5,670 nucleotides of DNA from an uncultured Polyangiaceae bacterium (GTDB lineage Bacteria; Myxococcota_A; Polyangia; Polyangiales; Polyangiaceae), in the NCBI GenBank assembly GCA_938004815.1, contig CALKVR010000500.1:1-5670 (forward strand). The letters run 5' to 3'. The position numbers and the translations under genes were made by a program. This document shows positions 1 to 4,784 of the stretch, one piece after another. How positions within the stretch are numbered: position 1 is the first letter of the stretch; each line of letters starts with the position of its first letter. The notes under the pieces were generated by a model that saw only the letters and a list, made by a program, of their open reading frames with translations, was not told the origin of the DNA and ran no database searches.

Positions 1-1
1 G

Positions 2-1639
2 CCCGCGCCCCCGCCCGCGCAGCCCGCTCAACCGCAGCCTCCGCCGGCCGACGCGCCGCGGCCCGACGCGGCCCCGAGCGCGCCCCTCGCGGTCCCGGAG
101 ACGCCGCCTCCGCCTCCCCCTGCGGGCTCGAGCAAGGCCGCCGCCGGCGCGCCCGCCGCGCCGCCCAAGGCGTTCGCCGACGAGGCCGCGCTCGCCGTCC
201 GCGACGGCGCGTCCGGCGAGCCGGTCGCGGGCTGGCACAACATGTTCTTCATTCGCGATCCGGACGGCCAGTTTCGGATCTCGCCGTCGGGCGACATCCA
301 GCTCGACTTCCAGTCGTTCTTCGGCACGAACGTCGACTCGGTCCCCACGATCAACGGCGGCGCCGGCCTCCACCCCCGCTTCTTCGTGAAGCGCGTCCGC
401 TTCGGGGTGCACGGCGAGTTCCTGAAGCGCTGGACGTTCGCCGCCAACTTCGACGTAACGTCACCTCTGTCGAACCCCAACGGGACCGACGAGCAATCGT
501 CCGCGCCGCCGGGCGTCGACCCCACGATCAACAGCGCGCGCTACCGCGCCACCCAGGGTGTCGACGGCGGCATCGGCATGCGCGACGCGTGGATCAACTA
601 CTCGCTGTGCCCGTGCTTCAACATCCAGTTCGGCCAGTTTCGCCCGCCCATCTCGCAAGAGAACCGCACGTCGGACTCCTCGACCCCGCTCATGGAGCGA
701 AGCCTCGCCACCCGGACGTTCGTGGCGCCCGGCGGGCGCGAGGCCGGCCTCATGCTCTGGGGCGACTTCGGCGACGACGTCTTCACCTACGAGGTCGCGG
801 TCGTCGGGGGTGACGGCCAGAACCGCTTCACCGTCGACGCGTCGCCCGACTTCGCGGGCCGGCTCCTCGTCGCTCCGCTCAAGAGCGTGAAGCTCATCAA
901 GGACGCTCGCATCGGCGTGAGCGCGCGGCACGGCCAGCGCGATCAAGAGAACGTCGGCTACGACGTGGTGCCGATCAGCTCGCAGCAGGGCTGGGTGTTC
1001 TGGAACCCGGTCTACGCCGACTCGCAGGGCCGCCGCACGCACATCATCCCGTCGGGCGCGCAGAACACGATCGGCGGTGAGGTGTACCTCCCGATCGGGC
1101 CCGTCGACATCGCCGCCGAGGGCTACTACTCCGCCTACCACACGCGCGAGGCGATCGAGGGGTTCGTGCTGACGAACACCGAGCGCCTCGGGACGCTGAG
1201 CGGCGTGGGCTTCACGAGCTGGGTCGACTGGTGGGCGTTCGGTGACGAGCGCATCGGCTCGGCGGTCGGCCGGCAGCGGCCGACCAAGCTGAACCTCCGC
1301 CGCAAGGCCGAGTACAAGCGCGGCCTCCAGGTGACCGCGCTCTTTTCGACGGTGCTCGGCACCTACGACGGCAACTCGCGCGGCGGCGCAGACGACGCCG
1401 CGACGCCGGCGTCCGCGGGCAACCCGGCCACCGACGTCGAGGTGTTCCAGTTCGGCCTCGGCGCCAGCTACTGGCACACGCGCTCGGTGCGCCTCTCGCT
1501 CAACTACAACCTCTACATGACGCCGGGCAGCGGCACCGACGAGAACCTCGCGTCCGTCCCGGGCAACGTCGTCGACCCCACCGACGCAGACGCGAACCTC
1601 TTTCACGAGCTCGGCACGCGCGTGCAGCTCGCGTACTGA
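2..1639 (+). CDS. Phosphate-selective porin O/P-like outer-membrane protein (5' partial)
   Basis: A beta-barrel porin of the OprO/OprP type, expected to pass anions or other small solutes through the outer membrane. The frame is open from the left edge, so the true start and signal peptide lie outside; the ATG at 242 is internal (545 residues visible). The first ~60 visible residues are a Pro/Ala-rich linker with a run of six prolines (104-121). The family pattern follows: a short FFIRDPDGQFRISPSGDIQLDF stretch (not quoted in full elsewhere), then RFGVHGEFLKRWTF, then GMRDAWINY with FGQFRPPISQEN, then MERSL and PGGREAGLMLWGDF. The chain ends in an aromatic residue (LAY), as barrel proteins usually do. 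A Cys-Pro-Cys at 608-616 is unusual for a porin strand. Substrate specificity cannot be read from the sequence. The family call is firm; phosphate selectivity is only inferred from the family name. Confidence 0.85.
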   Translation, partial: PAPPPAQPAQPQPPPADAPRPDAAPSAPLAVPETPPPPPPAGSSKAAAGAPAAPPKAFADEAALAVRDGASGEPVAGWHNMFFIRDPDGQFRISPSGDIQLDFQSFFGTNVDSVPTINGGAGLHPRFFVKRVRFGVHGEFLKRWTFAANFDVTSPLSNPNGTDEQSSAPPGVDPTINSARYRATQGVDGGIGMRDAWINYSLCPCFNIQFGQFRPPISQENRTSDSSTPLMERSLATRTFVAPGGREAGLMLWGDFGDDVFTYEVAVVGGDGQNRFTVDASPDFAGRLLVAPLKSVKLIKDARIGVSARHGQRDQENVGYDVVPISSQQGWVFWNPVYADSQGRRTHIIPSGAQNTIGGEVYLPIGPVDIAAEGYYSAYHTREAIEGFVLTNTERLGTLSGVGFTSWVDWWAFGDERIGSAVGRQRPTKLNLRRKAEYKRGLQVTALFSTVLGTYDGNSRGGADDAATPASAGNPATDVEVFQFGLGASYWHTRSVRLSLNYNLYMTPGSGTDENLASVPGNVVDPTDADANLFHELGTRVQLAY

Positions 1640-1659
1640 GCTCTTCGCGACCCCTGCGC

Positions 1660-1677
1660 GCGGGGCCCCAACCCCGC
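1660..1677 (+). terminator. Possible weak terminator hairpin after the porin gene
   Basis: GCGGGG (1660-1665) pairs perfectly with CCCCGC (1672-1677) around a six-base loop, 20 bases after the porin stop. No T-run follows, so it is not a canonical intrinsic terminator. In DNA this GC-rich such a stem can also arise by chance. An alternative stem pairs CCCC at 1651-1654 with GGGG at 1662-1665. Confidence 0.25.
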
Positions 1678-1695
1678 TTGCGGCGGTCCGCGAAC

Positions 1696-1725
1696 TTGGC
1701 CCGCTGCGTCAGCGCCGGCTAGTCG
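1696..1725 (+). promoter_or_regulatory. Possible promoter of the PBP gene, with -10-like element abutting the start
   Basis: TTGGCC (1696-1701, four of six matches to TTGACA) lies 18 bases before TAGTCG (1720-1725). TAGTCG has the leading TA of a -10 element but a poor remainder. The TA falls at -12/-11 from the ATG at 1732, so transcription would begin at or near the start codon. The TAG at 1720 is also an in-frame stop, which excludes an upstream start for the gene. The match is weak; its main support is that two other genes here have CTA at the same offset. Confidence 0.25.
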
Positions 1726-1731
1726 CGGGGG

Positions 1732-2985
1732 ATGCGCCGCTGGATCGCCGTCGGGGCTGCGGCCCTGCTCGTGGGCGTCACGCTCCCGCTCGTTCGGGGC
1801 GAGACCAACGTGCCCGATCTCGGACTGGCCAAGCTCGCCTTCGGCGATCCCGGACCGGTGGGCACCACGAAGCGAGAGGTGACACCTCCCGCGCTGCACA
1901 AGGTCGAGCTCGCGAAGATCGACGTCCGCGGCGACGTCGCGGTGGCGCCTGCGTGGGGCAACCGCGTCGCAGAGCTGACGGTGGTGCCGAAGTACCAGCG
2001 GGCCGCCAACCGTCTGCTCCGCGAGGGCGCGGTCGCCGAAGGCGCGATCGTAATGACCGAGATCAAGACCGGTCGCGTGCTCGTCTGGTCCAGCTACTCG
2101 GCCGAGGCGCCGCTCCGCGACATCGCCAGCGAGGCGCTCGCGCCCGCCGCCAGCATCTTCAAGATCGTCACGGCGTCGGCGCTGGTGGAGAAGGGCCTGA
2201 CCCCCGCGACGCGCGAGTGCTACCGCGGCGGCAAGAGCCGGGTCGACGACGCCGATCTCGTGCGCGACGAGCGACGCGACAAGTGGTGCGCCGACCTGAG
2301 CGACGCGATGGGCCGGAGCCTGAACGTCGTGTTCGCACGGCACGCCCTCGATCACCTGGAGAAGGACGACCTCGAGAGCATCTCGAAGCGCTACGGGTGG
2401 GCGCGGGACATCCCGTTCGACGTGCCTATCGAGAAGAGCCGGTTCGAATTCCCCGAGGAGCCGAACGAGCGCGCGAAGGTCGCGGCCGGGTTCTGGCACA
2501 CGACGCTCTCGCCCTTTCAGGGCGCCCACCTCGCCACGACGATCGCCAACGAGGGCGAAGCGATTCAGCTCTACATCGTGGACAGGGTCAAGGACGACAA
2601 GGGCGACATCTACGTCGGCCCGACCGAGCGACACGTCCTGGGCCGCGCCGTCGAGGAGCAGACGGCGCGCGCAGTCACCCAGATGATGGAGGCGACGGTG
2701 GTGAACGGGACCAGCTTCGGGACGTTCCACGATCGCGCGGGGCGTGCGTTCTTGAAGGACATCCGGGTCGCGGGCAAGACGGGCACGCTCGAAGGCAAGG
2801 GCTACCTTTTCACCTGGTGGGTCGGCTTTGCGCCCGCCGACGACCCCGAGATCGCCCTCTCGGTCCTGGTCGCGAACCGTGGCGACTGGAAGGTGAAGGG
2901 GACGCAGACCGCGTCGGACATGCTCCGCGTCTACTTCGCGGACAAAGGTCACAAGGGCGTCATCGATCCGATCGGCGCCAAGTGA
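1732..2985 (+). CDS. Short penicillin-binding protein, transpeptidase domain only
   Basis: A 417-residue D,D-transpeptidase-type protein, expected to cross-link peptidoglycan stem peptides in the periplasm. The N-terminus (MRRWIAVGAAALLVGVTLPL) is a hydrophobic signal peptide or signal anchor. The catalytic motifs are complete and in order: SIFK at 141-144 with nucleophile Ser141, SLN at 196-198, and KTGT at 349-352. A LATTIANEG segment (267-275) and the stretch after KTGT (TWWVGFAPADDPEIAL) are typical of the Pfam transpeptidase fold. At about 417 residues it lacks the long N-terminal dimerisation module of class B PBPs and the glycosyltransferase of class A. The SxN motif and length argue against a class D beta-lactamase. 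Cys163 and Cys186, between the first two motifs, could form a disulfide. An in-frame TAG at 1720 makes ATG 1732 the first possible start. There is no good Shine-Dalgarno; a GCGGGGG run directly abuts the ATG. Confidence 0.9.
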   Translation: MRRWIAVGAAALLVGVTLPLVRGETNVPDLGLAKLAFGDPGPVGTTKREVTPPALHKVELAKIDVRGDVAVAPAWGNRVAELTVVPKYQRAANRLLREGAVAEGAIVMTEIKTGRVLVWSSYSAEAPLRDIASEALAPAASIFKIVTASALVEKGLTPATRECYRGGKSRVDDADLVRDERRDKWCADLSDAMGRSLNVVFARHALDHLEKDDLESISKRYGWARDIPFDVPIEKSRFEFPEEPNERAKVAAGFWHTTLSPFQGAHLATTIANEGEAIQLYIVDRVKDDKGDIYVGPTERHVLGRAVEEQTARAVTQMMEATVVNGTSFGTFHDRAGRAFLKDIRVAGKTGTLEGKGYLFTWWVGFAPADDPEIALSVLVANRGDWKVKGTQTASDMLRVYFADKGHKGVIDPIGAK

Positions 2986-3008
2986 TCGGCGGGGGTCGCC
3001 CGCTCACT
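2981..3008. terminator. Hairpin spanning both convergent stop codons (PBP/tdk)
   Basis: AGTGA (2981-2985) pairs with TCACT (3004-3008), and GCGGG (2989-2993) pairs with CCCGC (2999-3003). The loop has five bases and TCG (2986-2988) bulges on one side. The PBP stop TGA (2983-2985) sits opposite the tdk stop (TCA on the plus strand, 3004-3006). Only 18 bases separate the two genes, so one stem could stop or protect both transcripts. There is no flanking T-run, so intrinsic termination strength is doubtful. Confidence 0.4.
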
Positions 3009-3600
3009 CCGGCGTGCGGGTGACGTCGCGCGGCTCGAAGCACGCGCGACACCGCGCTTCGTACGACTCGCTGCCCCCGACGAGCACGGTGGGGCCCTCG
3101 GCGACGAGGCGCTGCGAGCGGCTCGCGGTGTCGCCGCACACCGTGCAGACCGCGTGCACCTTGGTCACCTGCTCGGCGACGGCCATGAGCTCGGGCATCG
3201 GGTGGAACGGGCGCCCGAGGTAATCCTGGTCGAGGCCGGCCACGAGCACGCGCACGCCGCGGTCGGCGAGCCGCTGCGCGACGTCGACGATGCCGCGGTC
3301 GAAGAACTGCGCCTCGTCGATGGCGACGACCTGCGTCTCGTCGTCGACGCGGCTCTCGAGGCTCTCGCTCGTCGCGACGGCGAGCGCCTCGAGCACGCCC
3401 GTCTTGTCGCCCTCCTCGGCGGCAGCGTGGGTGACGATGCTGGACGCGTCGTAGCGATCGTCGATGCGAGGCTTGAACGCTTGCACGCGCTGCCGCGCGT
3501 ACATCGCGCGCTTCACGCGGCGAATCAGCTCCTCGGTCTTGCCGCTGAACATCGAGCCAGTAATCACCTCGATACAACCCGTGAAGACCGGCCGAGCCAT
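3004..3600 (-). CDS. tdk: Thymidine kinase, type II (Bacillus-like)
   Basis: Transfers the gamma-phosphate of ATP to thymidine, giving dTMP in the cytoplasmic pyrimidine salvage pathway. The 198 residues match the usual length. The P-loop GSMFSGKT is at 15-22, followed by EELIRRVKRA. The Walker B/catalytic segment IDEAQFF is at 94-100, with Glu96 the expected base. The nucleoside-binding region GLDQDYLGRPF is at 122-132. Four zinc cysteines are at 152, 155, 184 and 187, and the lasso loop GGSESYEARC is at 175-184. The GCIEV start region and the GLDQD segment resemble the Bacillus enzyme more than that of E. coli. The start places the P-loop at the usual distance from the N-terminus. No clear Shine-Dalgarno is seen; CTAA lies at -13 to -10. 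The gene is convergent with the PBP gene and divergent from the 87-residue gene. Confidence 0.97.
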   Translation of the reverse strand: MARPVFTGCIEVITGSMFSGKTEELIRRVKRAMYARQRVQAFKPRIDDRYDASSIVTHAAAEEGDKTGVLEALAVATSESLESRVDDETQVVAIDEAQFFDRGIVDVAQRLADRGVRVLVAGLDQDYLGRPFHPMPELMAVAEQVTKVHAVCTVCGDTASRSQRLVAEGPTVLVGGSESYEARCRACFEPRDVTRTPE

Positions 3601-3665
3601 GCTCGACGCTTAGAAGGCCTCGCGCCGGGAGGGAAGGTGCCCCGTTTGATCCCCGACGAACGGCA

Positions 3666-3690
3666 CCCCTGGACGCGGCCGCGTCCGGGG
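3666..3690. repeat. GC-rich inverted repeat between divergent genes, with a 16-bp perfect palindrome
   Basis: GGACGCGG (3671-3678) and CCGCGTCC (3679-3686) form a perfect 16-bp palindrome. CCCC (3666-3669) and GGGG (3687-3690) extend it to 12 bp per arm, with T3670 as a single bulge. A (GC)n run of 11 alternating bases follows at 3690-3700. The element lies 65 bases upstream of the tdk start and 89 bases upstream of the GTG of the 87-residue gene. It may be an operator for a dimeric regulator or a structural or repetitive element. Lying upstream of both genes, it is not an obvious terminator for either. Confidence 0.6.
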
Positions 3691-3764
3691 CGCGCGCGCG
3701 AAGCCACCGAAAAGCGTGAGCTTCTCCAGAGGCAGCGATCCGATCGTGCCGCGGCGGAGTGTCG

Positions 3765-3777
3765 TGCTAGGATGGAG
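3765..3777 (+). promoter_or_regulatory. Overlapping -10-like element and Shine-Dalgarno before the GTG at 3780
   Basis: TGCTAGGAT (3765-3773) resembles an extended -10: TG, one base, then TAGGAT, with four of six matches to TATAAT. The same stretch holds AGGA (3769-3772, seven bases from the GTG) and GGAG (3774-3777, two bases from the GTG at 3780 and eight from the GTG at 3786). The two readings compete. As a promoter, the transcript would start at about the GTG and be leaderless. As a ribosome binding site, transcription must start further upstream. No convincing -35 is seen. Confidence 0.35.
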
Positions 3778-3779
3778 CC

Positions 3780-4043
3780 GTGCAGGTGGTGCTACGGAAG
3801 CTTGGACGTGGCTCACGCGCCGTCGTTGGGCGGCTCGTGCGAGCACCACGCAAGGGCTCCGTCGTCGTGATCGAGTTCTCTGACGGCATGCACGAGTACG
3901 TGACCACCCCGGTCAAGCGCGTGCTCCGGCTCGCCGGCAAAGAGGTCTTCTACATCGAGACCGTGAACTCGCGCTACCGGCTCGAGGTTCGCGGTCGCGA
4001 GGTCGCGCTCGACGGCGCGGCGAGCGGCGGCGGCGACCGCTGA
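3780..4043 (+). CDS. Small beta-rich protein of unknown function (87 residues)
   Basis: I do not recognise this protein. It has 87 residues, with no signal peptide or membrane segment and a basic first half (RKLGRGSR, RLVRAPRKG). Alternating hydrophobic segments predict several beta strands: SVVVIEF at 27-33, VKRVLRL at 45-51 and EVFYIET at 55-61. A conspicuous TVNSRYRLEV stretch follows at 61-70, and the tail is short, Gly-rich and flexible. The size and pattern suggest a small barrel or SH3-like domain, but this is inference. The start is one of three closely spaced GTG codons (3780, 3786, 3789); the in-frame TAG at 3768 excludes anything further upstream. It is divergent from tdk and 92 bases upstream of another small basic protein gene in the same direction. 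Consistent codon use, start signals and position support a real gene. Confidence 0.75.
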   Translation: MQVVLRKLGRGSRAVVGRLVRAPRKGSVVVIEFSDGMHEYVTTPVKRVLRLAGKEVFYIETVNSRYRLEVRGREVALDGAASGGGDR

Positions 4044-4076
4044 CGATCGGCTGCCCGCCTCGTGCCGCCTCGGATT

Positions 4077-4121
4077 GCAGCGCGCGCTGCGCCGTGGGAA
4101 GGCTCCCGTCCCGTCACCGGG
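4077..4121 (+). promoter_or_regulatory. Structured leader upstream of the 44-residue basic protein gene
   Basis: Three small hairpins follow each other before the Shine-Dalgarno. The first is a 14-bp perfect palindrome, GCAGCGCGCGCTGC (4077-4090). The second pairs GGGA (4096-4099) with TCCC (4104-4107). The third pairs CCCG (4110-4113) with CGGG (4118-4121) and ends one base before the AAAGGAG. The palindrome could end transcription from the upstream gene or be an operator. The last stem could affect access to the ribosome binding site. The four-base stems may be chance in this composition. I see no known riboswitch pattern and no clear promoter. Confidence 0.3.
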
Positions 4122-4128
4122 AAAGGAG
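4122..4128 (+). promoter_or_regulatory. Strong Shine-Dalgarno (AAAGGAG) for the GTG at 4136
   Basis: AAAGGAG ends seven bases before the GTG at 4136. It is the clearest ribosome binding site in the window. It fixes the start and frame of the 44-residue basic protein and argues against the overlapping longer frame that begins at a TTG at 4075. Confidence 0.8.
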
Positions 4129-4135
4129 ACCCATC

Positions 4136-4270
4136 GTGGCCAAAGGCGATCGCAGGAAGTCGAACAAAATGAGGCGCCGCAAGGCGCAGACGAAGAAGAA
4201 GGAGCGCATCGCTCGGCGACGCGCCGCGAATCGCAAGCCCGCCACGAAGGGCAAGAAGAGCGCGTCCTAG
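4136..4270 (+). CDS. Very small, highly basic protein (44 residues)
   Basis: The frame opens at a GTG with an ideal Shine-Dalgarno and ends at TAG 4268-4270. The product starts MAKGDRRKSNKM and ends GKKSAS. Of 44 residues, 21 are Lys or Arg (11 K, 10 R) and only two are acidic, giving a net charge near +19. There is no hydrophobic core, signal peptide or membrane segment, so it is probably disordered until bound to nucleic acid or another polyanion. Roles such as an RNA-, ribosome- or DNA-binding peptide are possible, but I recognise no family with certainty. Lys codons are almost all AAG and the ribosome binding site is strong, which suggests substantial expression. It follows the 87-residue gene by 92 bases and converges on the lipoprotein gene, with 12 bases between the stops. 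Confidence 0.75.
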   Translation: MAKGDRRKSNKMRRRKAQTKKKERIARRRAANRKPATKGKKSAS

Positions 4271-4285
4271 GTCAGTCCTAGGTCA
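4264..4285. repeat. 11-bp tandem direct repeat at a convergent gene junction
   Basis: GTCCTAGGTCA occurs twice without a gap (4264-4274 and 4275-4285). Copy 1 carries the TAG stop of the 44-residue gene (4268-4270). Copy 2 ends with the plus-strand TCA (4283-4285), the TGA stop of the lipoprotein gene. Each unit contains the palindrome CCTAGG, so the copies can pair as a 6-bp stem (4266-4271 with 4277-4282) around a TCAGT loop. The stem could serve as a weak bidirectional terminator. It looks like a recent microduplication. Confidence 0.8.
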
Positions 4286-4738
4286 GTGCGGGGGGGACGA
4301 CACGAGCTGCGCGCCGTGGGGCGGCGTGCCGGTGGAGAGCAGCTTCGGATCGCCGTCGACGATCTCTTCGCCGATGATCTGCCAGCGGTCTTCGCCGAAC
4401 TCCCAGGTCTGGCGGAGCGCAGTGCTGCGCACGACGGTCTCGTCGAGCCGCGACCACGCGACCGAAACGGCGACGGCGGCCTTGTTCTCGTCGAGCGGCG
4501 TGGCGCCGCCGTACTCCATGTCCAGGATGCGGATCTTGTTGCCCCAGTCCTGGTGGGAGAGCAGAAACCCGCTGCGGAGCTCCGGCTTCACGCAAGCGAG
4601 CACGAGATCCATCCGGCCGAAACGCGCGGCCGTGACGACTTGATTCGCCTCGCTCACGAGCCGTTCACCCGCCGAAGGCGGGCTGATGCAGCCGGCGACC
4701 GCCAGCCCGAGACCGAGGAGCAACGCATGGGCGCGCAT
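4283..4738 (-). CDS. Small lipoprotein of unknown function (151 residues)
   Basis: The N-terminus MRAHALLLGLGLAVAGC is a lipoprotein signal peptide with lipobox VAGC. Cys17 would be lipidated and become the mature N-terminus. The following Ile-Ser, not Asp, favours sorting to the outer membrane. The mature part begins with a helical stretch (EANQVVTAARFGRMDLV) and then alternates strands: NKIRILDMEY at 67-76, AAVAVSVAW at 87-95 and RQTWEFGEDRWQIIGEE at 109-125. This resembles small NTF2-like or accumulation-type lipoproteins, but that is a guess from pattern only. The start is the ATG directly before the signal peptide; its Shine-Dalgarno is poor. It lies 46 bases downstream of the Omp85-like gene on the same strand, so co-transcription is likely, and an envelope role fits. 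Confidence 0.85.
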   Translation of the reverse strand: MRAHALLLGLGLAVAGCISPPSAGERLVSEANQVVTAARFGRMDLVLACVKPELRSGFLLSHQDWGNKIRILDMEYGGATPLDENKAAVAVSVAWSRLDETVVRSTALRQTWEFGEDRWQIIGEEIVDGDPKLLSTGTPPHGAQLVSSPPH

Positions 4739-4784
4739 GCTCTTGGCTGTCGCCGATGTCGACCCCGCGGGCCAACTTTGTGGA

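Noticed and set aside
461..1606. Long open frame on the minus strand inside the porin gene (381 codons)
   Set aside because: Antisense frame in GC-rich DNA. Its product is Arg/Val/Ala/Asp-rich with no domain, and the plus-strand porin explains the region.
1603..2952. Minus-strand open frame of 449 codons across the PBP gene
   Set aside because: Low-complexity Arg/Leu/Ala/Asp-rich product with no motifs. The plus strand encodes a PBP with all catalytic motifs.
1732..2985. Class D beta-lactamase as an alternative to PBP
   Set aside because: The second motif is SLN rather than SxV, no YGN is seen, and 417 residues is too long. A transpeptidase fits better.
1953..3023. Plus-strand 356-codon frame overlapping the PBP gene
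   Set aside because: Frame-shifted shadow, extremely Arg/Gly-rich, with no start signal or domain.
3154..3870. Plus-strand 238-codon frame opposite tdk and across the intergenic palindrome
   Set aside because: Shadow of tdk in antisense. It runs through the divergent promoter region and into the real 87-residue gene out of frame.
4075..4281. 68-codon plus-strand frame beginning at TTG 4075
   Set aside because: No ribosome binding site at its start, and a Glu/Gln/Arg-rich product typical of a +1 shadow of Lys-rich coding. The AAAGGAG at 4122-4128 points to the GTG at 4136 in a different frame.
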